Assembly (NCBI GenBank): GCA_903835005.1
Contig: CAILLK010000108.1
Location: forward strand, 17,352-81,351
From: an uncultured Bacteroidota bacterium
Lineage (GTDB): Bacteria; Bacteroidota; Bacteroidia; Chitinophagales; Chitinophagaceae
Length of the DNA: 64,000 nucleotides
Direction: 5' to 3'
The number at the start of each line of letters is the position of its first letter. Within the stretch, counting starts at the first letter, position 1. Shown one piece after another: positions 1-8,112 of this stretch. A program made the position numbers and the translations under genes. The notes below the pieces were generated by a model, which was not told where the DNA came from, searched no databases, and saw only the letters and a list, made by a program, of their open reading frames with translations.

Positions 1-24
1 CAATAATAATGTTAGTTTTTTCAT
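1..24 (-). CDS. N-terminus of an exported protein running off the left edge
   Basis: Only the first eight codons are inside the window, reading MKKLTLLL on the minus strand. A basic start followed by a leucine run is what a signal peptide looks like, so the product is probably exported, but nothing else can be said. It lies 136 bases downstream of psd on the same strand and could be the last gene of the CPBP-cdsA-psd unit. The same frame is open further upstream from a possible GTG, but the ATG is preferred because it begins the signal-like segment. Confidence 0.4.
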
Positions 25-160
25 TGTTTTTGATTTTAGATTGCGAAGATATTGATTATTTTCCTTTAGGCCCTGTATTTTGAGATAGTTTAACACCCTG
101 ATTTAACCTCCGTTCTAATTCCTTTTTGCTGCTCCTCATTGAAGTTGAGTTATTCCTGAA

Positions 161-814
161 TTAATCGTAATGTGCCAAAACATTAACCCCACCCTTTACA
201 GTATCTCCGATCTGCACATTTACTTTGGTGCCAATTGGCAAAAACACATCGACTCTTGAGCCAAACCGTATGAAACCGAATTCCTCGTTTTGCTTTACAA
301 TATCATTTTCTGCAATATAGAATTTTATGCGTCTTGCCATTGCTCCGGCTATCTGGCGCAGCAGAATATCCCCTTTGTCATTGCCTATTACAATGGTTGT
401 GCGCTCATTCTCGGTTGATGATTTCGGGTGCCAGGCTACCAGGTATTTGCCTGTATGGTACTTAATATATTTGATAACGCCACTAACCGGGTTGCGGTTT
501 ACATGCACATTAACAGGCGACATGAAGATGGATATCTGCAGACGGTTGGCCATAAAATATTCCTGCTCATAGGTTTCTTCTATCACCACAACTTTACCAT
601 CACAAGGAGCTATTATTTTATCTTCGCCATGTACAAAATTCCTTGAGGGCAGCCGGAAGAATGCCACCACCCAAAACCATATAAGGAACAATAAAAAGGT
701 AATAATACCCGTGAGCCAGGCATAAGGAATAAAATGGCTGCACAACCAGGCAAATCCCATCCAGAGAATAGTAGCCAGTATGATATATCGGTAACCTTCG
801 CGGTGTATTTTCAT
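161..814 (-). CDS. psd: phosphatidylserine decarboxylase, short proenzyme type
   Basis: The enzyme converts phosphatidylserine to phosphatidylethanolamine at the inner membrane and makes its own pyruvoyl cofactor by self-cleavage. At 217 residues it is the short form common in Bacteroidota and archaea. Two membrane segments lie at about residues 10-30 and 33-53. Family motifs are IAPCDGKV at 68-75, MSPVNVHVNR at 98-107 and the self-cleavage site FGSR at 184-187, with Ser186 the expected pyruvoyl precursor. It follows cdsA after about 50 bases on the same strand, so CDP-diacylglycerol synthesis and the last step to PE are probably cotranscribed. The phosphatidylserine synthase gene is not in the window. 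Confidence 0.93.
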   Translation of the reverse strand: MKIHREGYRYIILATILWMGFAWLCSHFIPYAWLTGIITFLLFLIWFWVVAFFRLPSRNFVHGEDKIIAPCDGKVVVIEETYEQEYFMANRLQISIFMSPVNVHVNRNPVSGVIKYIKYHTGKYLVAWHPKSSTENERTTIVIGNDKGDILLRQIAGAMARRIKFYIAENDIVKQNEEFGFIRFGSRVDVFLPIGTKVNVQIGDTVKGGVNVLAHYD

Positions 815-863
815 TTTAATTATTATTGGATGGCAAAGGTAAGTTTTAAAAATTAAGGCTGGC

Positions 864-1694
864 TTACCTCATAAAATAATTCACATACAAAAATACAAAG
901 GGCGTTGCTATCAGTAGAGAGTCGAACCGATCAAGAGCGCCACCATGGCCGGGCATGATGTTACCGGAATCCTTTACTTCGGCCATACGTTTCAGTTTCG
1001 ATTCAAGCAGGTCGCCAAATGTGCCGGCGACTGTGGTAATTAGGGCAATGATGATCCAGTCGGACAAGCGGAATAAATGCGAAAAATAGCCGAAAACTGT
1101 TGCGGCCACTATGGTAATTAAAGCCCCGCCTATTGTGCCTTCCCAGGTCTTTTTTGGTGAAATGGGAGAAAGTGTGTGTTTTCCGAAGAATGACCCCATC
1201 AGATAAGCCATCGTATCGTTGCTCCAGATCATGATAATCATAGCCAATGGCAGCACAATGCCCTGCATCCGCATTTGAATAAGTAAAATAACCGGAATGG
1301 TAATGTAGAGCAACCCACCTAATGACTGCAACCATGCCGTGAATGAGGACTTTTTTGAGAGGGCCGAAACCAATAAAATAATAGCAGGCACTCCGGGTAG
1401 CAAGCGGCCTATATTCCAAATCAGGTCATCGGTAGCCTGGTTGGGTTTTAAGGAGAAAAGTCCGATGAGTAATATGCTAATAAGACTCATTGAATTCTTC
1501 AGCCAGTTGGGCCAGAATGCTGCAGAGTCAATCTTTGCCATGAGCCGGAAATACTCATTCATACATAAGCAACTGATGATACAAAACAGGCCTATGAATG
1601 CCCATTCTGTCCACAGCAGCCCGGTAAGCATAATGGCTACGAATACAACAGAACTTGCAGCACGCGTGAGAAATGTGGGTAAGTTGAGTGCCAT
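864..1694 (-). CDS. cdsA: phosphatidate cytidylyltransferase (CDP-diacylglycerol synthase)
   Basis: An integral membrane enzyme that makes CDP-diacylglycerol from CTP and phosphatidic acid, the precursor of all bacterial phospholipids. The 276 residues contain about eight hydrophobic segments. Signature elements are SPKKTWEG at 179-186, GDLLESKLKR at 227-236 and the C-terminal PGHGGALDRFDS at 248-259, whose aspartates bind the catalytic metals. The start ATG lies seven bases after the stop of the upstream CPBP gene, and psd follows, so the three genes look like one operon. Confidence 0.94.
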   Translation of the reverse strand: MALNLPTFLTRAASSVVFVAIMLTGLLWTEWAFIGLFCIISCLCMNEYFRLMAKIDSAAFWPNWLKNSMSLISILLIGLFSLKPNQATDDLIWNIGRLLPGVPAIILLVSALSKKSSFTAWLQSLGGLLYITIPVILLIQMRMQGIVLPLAMIIMIWSNDTMAYLMGSFFGKHTLSPISPKKTWEGTIGGALITIVAATVFGYFSHLFRLSDWIIIALITTVAGTFGDLLESKLKRMAEVKDSGNIMPGHGGALDRFDSLLIATPFVFLYVNYFMR

Positions 1695-1700
1695 AGGTGG

Positions 1701-2675
1701 TTAATATTGAGTTTCGTTCTGCATTATATCCGGTTTGTTTTCGTGGTTTTCCTCAGGAGTGAAATCATTTGTCCAGTCGTCAGGCAAAGGCGTACTATTC
1801 TTCCACAAAAGAAAGAGTGATAACGCAAAAAGAAAAGCGCCGGTTAAAATCAGATAAACCGGAACGGTATTACTCTCCATAAATGCCTTAACACCGGCAT
1901 TGTTTTTACCAACGTAGGATAGTACTACCTGTGACCCATTAAACACAAGATGAGCCAGCATACTGCACCATAATGAACCGGTTAGGTAATAAATAGAAGA
2001 GAGTAATACTCCGGCAAGGAAAATAGAAATGAACCCGTAAATATTGGAGTGGAAATAAGCAAATATTACCGATGTAAAAAATATGGGGAAATACATAGTT
2101 ACAAATTTCCTTTTAGCCAGTCGCAACAATAGCCCTCTGAAAAACAGTTCCTCGCCAACTGCGGGAAAAATGGCCATTATAAGGAATGTTCTTATAAAAG
2201 ATGTAAAGTCAGGCATTGTTAAGAATGCCCCCATCATATGATCGTTGGCTTCCTGGCTGGCTTTAACTTTTGGCCCGAAATTGATATGGCTCACCAGGCT
2301 TTCAAATAATTCGAGGATTGGGATAGCGCCAAGCATTAGACCGATAACCAGCAGCAGTTGAATGGGCCGACCGGGTTTGCGCAAACCAAGGTAGGTTGCA
2401 GGTCGGGGATGGGTAAGGAAGGCAAAAGCCAGTGAGCTAACCAAAAAGATAATCAGGCTTAAAACTCCCTGAACAATAAGTGCAGTATTAATGAGCTTTG
2501 CCGGGCTTTGCTCAGAAATGCCTTCAATCTGTATTAGGGAATAAGCGGAGAATTTAGGTAAAAGTGAGATCAGCAGTATGCTGGATAAGCTCCACATAAA
2601 AACAAACATGCAGCCAAAAAGTAATAATTGCAGCCCCCAGGGGTATGCACGGAAATGTTTCATTTTAGAATTCAT
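1701..2675 (-). CDS. CPBP-family intramembrane metalloprotease
   Basis: A polytopic membrane protein with the CAAX-protease/bacteriocin-processing (CPBP, Abi) signature. The EE pair followed by FFRG lies at about residues 175-181, a histidine in FHSN at 209 and the third-motif HLVFN at 242-246; these form the metal site of the Rce1-like fold. Substrate unknown. It heads the unit with cdsA and psd. The frame extends to a TTG at 2684, but that codon lies inside a good TAnnTTTG promoter box (2682-2689), so translation probably begins at the ATG at 2675 or at a second ATG at 2663 (MKHF). Confidence 0.88.
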   Translation of the reverse strand: MNSKMKHFRAYPWGLQLLLFGCMFVFMWSLSSILLISLLPKFSAYSLIQIEGISEQSPAKLINTALIVQGVLSLIIFLVSSLAFAFLTHPRPATYLGLRKPGRPIQLLLVIGLMLGAIPILELFESLVSHINFGPKVKASQEANDHMMGAFLTMPDFTSFIRTFLIMAIFPAVGEELFFRGLLLRLAKRKFVTMYFPIFFTSVIFAYFHSNIYGFISIFLAGVLLSSIYYLTGSLWCSMLAHLVFNGSQVVLSYVGKNNAGVKAFMESNTVPVYLILTGAFLFALSLFLLWKNSTPLPDDWTNDFTPEENHENKPDIMQNETQY

Positions 2676-2681
2676 TGGCTG

Positions 2682-2689
2682 CAAAGATA
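2682..2689 (-). promoter_or_regulatory. -7 box of the CPBP-cdsA-psd promoter
   Basis: TATCTTTG on the minus strand matches the Bacteroidota TAnnTTTG element. It lies only six bases before the ATG at 2675, implying a very short or absent leader, and rules out the longer TTG-initiated reading frame. No clear -33 TTG is seen. Confidence 0.6.
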
Positions 2690-2873
2690 AACAGATGGTA
2701 GTCTTAAATAGGAGATTAATTGAGGAATATTATTTGTACGGTTCAATTGGATTTTGAAGTTACAGCTACTGATTTTCAGTATTCTTTATTAAGTGAATTA
2801 ATCTTTTCTCCTTGTGGAAAGTCTAACCCGCGATGTAATTTATCTATTTCTAATACTTCCAATTTATTATACT

Positions 2874-2905
2874 TGTATTATATTTAGGATAAACACTTAA
2901 TTTTG
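2874..2905 (+). promoter_or_regulatory. housekeeping promoter of the NHL-repeat gene
   Basis: TTG at 2874-2876, a 21-base spacer, then TAATTTTG at 2898-2905. This is a full match to the Bacteroidota primary-sigma consensus and leaves a leader of about 60 bases to the ATG at 2970. Confidence 0.7.
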
Positions 2906-2969
2906 CTGCCGGAAACAAAAGGTTTTCTGTAAAATTACCGTCTAATAATTGAATAACACAAAAATTAAC

Positions 2970-5285
2970 ATGAAGAAATCAGTTTTACTCTTTGCATTTT
3001 CAGTTGCATTAAGCTGTGCCGGATTGCGGTCTGAGGCGCAGAACATTTACACATTTGCAGGTATGGCAAGTACCACTGGGTACACAGGTGATGACAGCTT
3101 GTCAACTTTGGCCCGGCTTTCAGGCCCTTCGGGAATAGTTACAACCGCAGCAGGCGCTTATTTTTCAGATACAAGGAATAACGTTGTAAGAAAAGTGGCT
3201 TCTTCAACCGGTATAATAACCACTTTCGCCGGCACCGGCACCGGTGGTTACAGCGGCGACGGCGGCCCTGCCAGCGCAGCAAAGCTCAGAAGCCCTGTGG
3301 GTATTGCTACTGATGCAATTGGTAATATGTATATTGCTGACAGCCGTAATAACGTTGTTAGAAAAGTAGACACTAATGGAATTATTACAACCTTTGCAGG
3401 CAATAATACCGGCGGATATACAGGTGATGGCGGGCCGGCGACTTCGGCCGAATTGCGCACACCAGAAGGTGTAGCTGTGGATAATGCAGGAAATGTGTAC
3501 ATAGCTGATGCTCGGAACCTTGTGATAAGAAAAGTAAATACAGCAGGTATTATATCCACCTATGCGGGAAATAATACGCCGGGCTATACAGGCGATGGTG
3601 GTCCTGCCACAGCTGCACAGCTGTTCGGGCCATTGGGTATTGCCATTACTAATGCAGGTAATCTGTATATTGCCGATTCTCGCAATAATGTAATCCGTGT
3701 GGTGAACTCAGCAGGAGTGATCAATACGTTTGCAGGAAATGGCACGTTGGGTTATACAGGTGATGGCGGGCTGGCCACAGCTGCAGAATTATACAGCCCC
3801 AATGATGTAAAAACCGATGCAGCAGGAAATGTCTATATTTCAGATTCAAACAATGTGGTAAGGATAGTAAATACAGGCGACACCATAAAAACATTTGCAG
3901 GCATAGGCACTCCCGGCTATAGCGGCGATGGTGGTGCAGCTATAGCTGCAAAAATGACCGGCCCGGATGGTATTGCCATTGATGCGGCACACAATATATA
4001 CATCAGCTGCCAGGGTAATAACGTGATCAGAAGGGTAGGGACACCCATTGCAGGTATTAATATTACATCCAATACTGGTATTGATACATTATGTATAGGG
4101 CATATTACCCTGTTTACGGCAACTGCAATTGCAGCCCCAACACCTCATTACCAGTGGCAGCAGAACGGAATAAATGTAGGTCCTGATGCCAATACCTGGG
4201 TGCCTGGTACACTGGCAACAGCTGATAATATTAGTTGTATCCTTCTTTCTGCACCTGCCGGAACTGAAATGGCTACATCAAATCATCTGCATGTGGACAG
4301 CCTTGTGCGTACCGGCACAATAAATGGCCCGGATCTTTTCTGCCTTGGCTCAAATGCACGCGAAAGAGACCTGGGCGGACCTCCGGCAGGTGCTGGCAAC
4401 TGGGTCGTGAGTAATCCATTAATTGCTACCATTAACCCTACAGGCCTTGTTACCAGTTTGAGCCTGGGAAATGACACTGTTTATTTTATTTGCACCAATA
4501 TGTGCGGATCTGATTCAGCAAGCAAGACAATACATGTTGTACCAAACACTATAGCTGCTATTTCGGGCCCTTCCGTTGTTTGCGAGGGTGCCATTGTAAC
4601 CTATACCGATGCTACTCCATCCGGTATATGGAGAACAATTCCCGGTCCGGCTGGTTTCATAGATTCTCTTACCGGTGTTTTCACTGCAGGGAACATTACA
4701 GGCCCCGATTTAATCATATATGGCACGTCTCCTGCCTGCTACCTTATAGATACCATAATGATTGATTCTACTATAGCCAATGCCGCGATATCCGGGCCAA
4801 CAGCAGTTGATTCTTCATGGACTATTACACTTACTGACCCTAATGCTGGCGGTATATGGACAAGCAGTAATTCCGCAATTGCTACTGTTGGCAGTTCATC
4901 AGGCATTGTAACCGGAATAGCTTCAGGCACAGTAACTATAACCTATTCCGTAACTGCTCCGGGTGGTTGTGTATCAGATACCACCTACACTATTCTGGTA
5001 GCTTCGGGAACCGGGGTGAAAAATGTTCAATTGAATGCAACTTTCGGTATTTATCCTAACCCGGCTTCCGGGTCATTGAATATTACAAGTAGTAATCAAT
5101 CAAATGCAACTGGAGAATTATGCATTACTGATATTGCAGGTAAGGTTGTTTTCACTTCACAACTTAAATTGACAAGCAACGCAACAACAGCACATTTGGA
5201 TATTTCGGGTTTGCAGCCGGGTGTTTATATGCTGACGGTAAAATCTGAACAAGCCTTTTATTGTACTAAGCTGATTATTGAATAG
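2970..5285 (+). CDS. secreted NHL-repeat beta-propeller protein with Ig-like and T9SS sorting domains
   Basis: 771 residues with a signal peptide (MKKSVLLFAFSVALSC onward, likely cut near SEAQ). About six propeller blades follow, each built around a GYTGDGGPA-like loop and an IADSRNNVIRKV-like strand, spaced about 55 residues apart. After them come Ig-like stretches and a BIG2-like repeat (SNSAIATVGSSSGIVTG). The C-terminus (YPNPASGSLNI and a GVYMLTV strand) is a type A T9SS sorting domain, so the protein is expected on the cell surface or released. The ATG at 2970 is preferred over an upstream TTG at 2949 because it begins the signal peptide. Ligand unknown. Confidence 0.88.
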   Translation: MKKSVLLFAFSVALSCAGLRSEAQNIYTFAGMASTTGYTGDDSLSTLARLSGPSGIVTTAAGAYFSDTRNNVVRKVASSTGIITTFAGTGTGGYSGDGGPASAAKLRSPVGIATDAIGNMYIADSRNNVVRKVDTNGIITTFAGNNTGGYTGDGGPATSAELRTPEGVAVDNAGNVYIADARNLVIRKVNTAGIISTYAGNNTPGYTGDGGPATAAQLFGPLGIAITNAGNLYIADSRNNVIRVVNSAGVINTFAGNGTLGYTGDGGLATAAELYSPNDVKTDAAGNVYISDSNNVVRIVNTGDTIKTFAGIGTPGYSGDGGAAIAAKMTGPDGIAIDAAHNIYISCQGNNVIRRVGTPIAGINITSNTGIDTLCIGHITLFTATAIAAPTPHYQWQQNGINVGPDANTWVPGTLATADNISCILLSAPAGTEMATSNHLHVDSLVRTGTINGPDLFCLGSNARERDLGGPPAGAGNWVVSNPLIATINPTGLVTSLSLGNDTVYFICTNMCGSDSASKTIHVVPNTIAAISGPSVVCEGAIVTYTDATPSGIWRTIPGPAGFIDSLTGVFTAGNITGPDLIIYGTSPACYLIDTIMIDSTIANAAISGPTAVDSSWTITLTDPNAGGIWTSSNSAIATVGSSSGIVTGIASGTVTITYSVTAPGGCVSDTTYTILVASGTGVKNVQLNATFGIYPNPASGSLNITSSNQSNATGELCITDIAGKVVFTSQLKLTSNATTAHLDISGLQPGVYMLTVKSEQAFYCTKLIIE

Positions 5286-5308
5286 GTATTTATATTATAT
5301 GTATTTAG

Positions 5309-5343
5309 CCCGTCTGAAGATATTCACTTCAGGCGGGTTTGTT
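5309..5343 (+). terminator. terminator hairpin after the NHL-repeat gene
   Basis: CCCGTCTGAAG and CTTCAGGCGGG pair over 11 positions with one G-U pair and a seven-base loop, followed by TTTGTT. It lies between convergent genes and may serve both strands. Confidence 0.8.
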
Positions 5344-5369
5344 ATATCCGGCACTTACTCCTGAATATT

Positions 5370-6167
5370 TTAATGTAATTCTTTATTTGCCGGTCTGAAC
5401 GATTCATACCAATTCTTGGCAGTATCGGTCCAGCCGACCAACCATGCTGTCAGTTCATCCACATTAAGCTCGTTTATATCATAGCTCACCATTCGCATTA
5501 TTGATTGAGGCCATAATTTTTTGGCCTTTTCCGCAGCTTCATCCGACTGTGCAAAAGTTTTATAAAGATCCCATGCTCCATAAAGATGCAGCAATTCATG
5601 AGCAATTGTTGCCGTATAGATTTTTTCGTCGTTCCAGTATTTTTCGTAAAGCACAGATCCCTCCAGGAAATAAAGCTCTTTATTCATTTTACTTGAGTAA
5701 GCCATTGAATAACTTGTACCCTTCCCTTTAACAAAAATGATTAGTTGCAGGTTATCGCAATTATTCTCTGCCATTGTTTTGTTGTAAAATTTCACGTTGC
5801 CGGCATAGCCAGCCTGTTTTAGTACAACGGATACCCAGTCCACCGGTTCTTTTCCAGAAGCAGTTCCCCGTTTTAAAGCAGCAAGTTTTATATCCTGATC
5901 ATATCCTAATATGCTGCTGGCGAATTTTAGTGATACCGAATAATGCTCTGCCTGATTTTTTAGCCAGATTTCAGCCTCATGAAGTTGATTAATCAATCCA
6001 TCCTTCTCCTTTATATTCCAGTTGTCATCTTCTGTTGAAACAAATAAAACTACTGTAAAAACTTTGTTCCTGAATTCTTTTGCGCTGCCTGAACGCCAGA
6101 TACCGACCGACTGGGCTGTAGCTACCTGAGTCATGAACCAAAAAGAGATTAATAACAGCTGTTTCAT
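5370..6167 (-). CDS. exported metzincin-like zinc metallopeptidase
   Basis: 265 residues with a signal peptide ending near TAQS at residue 20. The only strong motif is HELLHLYGAWD at 190-200, which fits the metzincin pattern HExxHxxGxxD, with Asp200 where most metzincins have a third histidine; snapalysins use the same substitution. SIM at about 222-224 could be the Met-turn of that clan. The rest is unlike families I can name, so a specific protease type is not assigned. It stands alone between convergent and divergent neighbours. Zinc binding is likely; substrate and true catalysis are inferred. Confidence 0.65.
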   Translation of the reverse strand: MKQLLLISFWFMTQVATAQSVGIWRSGSAKEFRNKVFTVVLFVSTEDDNWNIKEKDGLINQLHEAEIWLKNQAEHYSVSLKFASSILGYDQDIKLAALKRGTASGKEPVDWVSVVLKQAGYAGNVKFYNKTMAENNCDNLQLIIFVKGKGTSYSMAYSSKMNKELYFLEGSVLYEKYWNDEKIYTATIAHELLHLYGAWDLYKTFAQSDEAAEKAKKLWPQSIMRMVSYDINELNVDELTAWLVGWTDTAKNWYESFRPANKELH

Positions 6168-6233
6168 AATACCTGCAAATTAATGGTTTATGCAATCCTG
6201 CGCGGGTTGTCAGTTTTTATTTTCAGGAACATT

Positions 6234-6265
6234 AAAACTAAACCTGAAAAGCCCTCGTAAGTAAT
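6234..6265 (+). promoter_or_regulatory. ECF-type promoter of the DUF4331 pair (site 1 of 3)
   Basis: AAAAC at 6234-6238, a 16-base spacer, then TCGTAAGTAAT at 6255-6265, about 50 bases before the ATG. The same two boxes with the same spacing occur before the TPR-HupE unit and before the TonB receptor. An AAC box about 17 bases from a CGT box is the layout of ECF sigma promoters, and no TAnnTTTG box is present here. Confidence 0.65.
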
Positions 6266-6316
6266 ACCGATGCCAGAAGGCAAATGAATTATCGTTCAAC
6301 TTAAATCACAAAAAGT

Positions 6317-8080
6317 ATGAGAAAAATCAACTGTTTCAGAAGACTAAGGTTCTTACCTTTCTTCCTGGGAGTTATGGCCTTGGGTACTACTACTTATGCA
6401 TCCAGCCACAGAGAAGCTCCCCTGATCTCCAACGATCCGCAAGCCGACAATACCGACTTGTATGTATTCCGCAGCCCCGATGACACTAACACCGTGACAA
6501 TCATCGCCAATTACATCCCCTTTGAATCGCCGGAAGGAGGACCCAATTATTTTACTTTCGGCACCAATGTGCGCTACGAGATCCACATTAAAAATAAAGC
6601 AACAGGAATGGCCGACGATATTACCTACCGCTTTACTTTCTCACAGGTAAACCAGGATACAACCACTTTTTTCAACATCAGGCTGGGCAAGCAGAATCTG
6701 AAAACAGTATATACCTGCCAGAAAAGCACCGATGGGGGATTGACATGGACAACCATTATAACCAATGGTATAGTTCCGCCTCCAAATATCGGCCCGCGCT
6801 CTATTGAAAACAGCACTGTGGGTCTTGGCGCACCCAACTACCTTAGCCTTATGACAGGTGCAATAGCAACAGCTACAAGCGGTGAAACAGCTTTCTGCGG
6901 GCCAGTTGATGATCCGTTTTTTGTGGATCTTGCAGGAGCTTTTGACCTGGGAAATTTCAGGCCGTACGGATTGAGCACAACCAATGTGCCAAAAGATGGT
7001 CTGGCCCGTTTCAACTGCCATACTATTGCGCTCAAGATACCTATAAGCATGTTGCAGGCAGGTGGTTTGAGTGTTACATCGGCAACAAGTATCCTCGACA
7101 GCAGATTTGTGATAGGCGTATGGGCCTCGGCCAGCAGGCAGCAGATCAAAACAATAGCTACCGGCAGTAATCCTTCTTATTCAGGTACCTGGGTGCAGGT
7201 TTCGCGCCTGGGTATGCCGCTGACCAATGAAGTAGTTATACCAGTAGGCATGAAGGATTACTGGAATTCGCAGAATCCGGCCAATGATGTTCAGTTTGCT
7301 AAATACTTCAGCAACCCCGAACTCGCGCTATATATGGATAAATCACAGTACGGTGGTGCAGTGCCTTCACTCAATGCCTTACGCATTCAGTCCAACTCAT
7401 TGCAGGCCTTCGATTTCCGCAATACCCATAAGGGACTGTATGGTCTGAAAGGTTCAACAGCAGTAGCAGGAACTGCATTGGACGATGCCATATTCGGTAC
7501 CATATTATTGCCCGACTCTATGAGCCCGAGAGCAGTAGATATATTGCCTATATTCTTCACAGGTGTTCCTAACCTTGCTCCTTATCAGCTGGCCACAGGT
7601 AAGCCCGTTGGCAATCCGCTGGCACATGGCAAGCCATTCATCAATAACTTCCTTCCGACCCTGGGTGATATGCTGCGCCTGAATATGGCAGTGCCCGTTA
7701 CACCCCGTACTGATCCTGATTTCAGCTCAGAAGGGATTATACAAGCTGCTGCTTTAGGGCTTACCAGCGCCACCTATAATACAGATACCAGCTTGCAGTT
7801 TATTCCTAATATGGATGGTTTCCCCAATGGCCGCAGGCTGGAGGATGATGTAACCACCATAGAATTGCAGGCAGTAGGCGGTGTAGCGTTGGCTGCTATA
7901 GGCCTCTGGTACGATGATTACATAGTTGGTGTAAGCACTACACCTGTTACCGCCAACCTGGGCAATGTGCTGGGCTTCAATGCTGGCATCACGCACAATG
8001 ACACTACATTCCAGGCCGTTTTCCCTTATGAGCAGCAGCCATGGAGAGGCTATGATTATACTTACCAGGCAAGGTTTTAA
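6317..8080 (+). CDS. DUF4331 family exported protein, copy A
   Basis: 587 residues. The signal peptide ends near TTYA at residue 28, so the mature protein would begin SSHREAPLIS, the conserved start of DUF4331 proteins. Other landmarks shared with the next gene are DNTDLYVFRSP, YEIHIKNK, the phrase RLGMPLTNEV and a C-terminal block around NMDGFPNGRRLEDD. There is no T9SS sorting domain, so this copy is probably periplasmic or held at the outer membrane by another route. Copy B follows after 32 bases. Function of DUF4331 is unknown; its HupE, TonB and shared-promoter context here suggests a role in metal acquisition. Confidence 0.9.
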   Translation: MRKINCFRRLRFLPFFLGVMALGTTTYASSHREAPLISNDPQADNTDLYVFRSPDDTNTVTIIANYIPFESPEGGPNYFTFGTNVRYEIHIKNKATGMADDITYRFTFSQVNQDTTTFFNIRLGKQNLKTVYTCQKSTDGGLTWTTIITNGIVPPPNIGPRSIENSTVGLGAPNYLSLMTGAIATATSGETAFCGPVDDPFFVDLAGAFDLGNFRPYGLSTTNVPKDGLARFNCHTIALKIPISMLQAGGLSVTSATSILDSRFVIGVWASASRQQIKTIATGSNPSYSGTWVQVSRLGMPLTNEVVIPVGMKDYWNSQNPANDVQFAKYFSNPELALYMDKSQYGGAVPSLNALRIQSNSLQAFDFRNTHKGLYGLKGSTAVAGTALDDAIFGTILLPDSMSPRAVDILPIFFTGVPNLAPYQLATGKPVGNPLAHGKPFINNFLPTLGDMLRLNMAVPVTPRTDPDFSSEGIIQAAALGLTSATYNTDTSLQFIPNMDGFPNGRRLEDDVTTIELQAVGGVALAAIGLWYDDYIVGVSTTPVTANLGNVLGFNAGITHNDTTFQAVFPYEQQPWRGYDYTYQARF

Positions 8081-8112
8081 TCCCATTCATCCACACAAAA
8101 AAATCTACTAAA

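Noticed and set aside
56..139. 27-residue minus-strand frame between psd and the partial gene
   Set aside because: No recognisable feature beyond an open frame; basic composition only. Too short to support.
2676..2684. TTG start of the CPBP frame
   Set aside because: The codon forms part of the TAnnTTTG promoter box.
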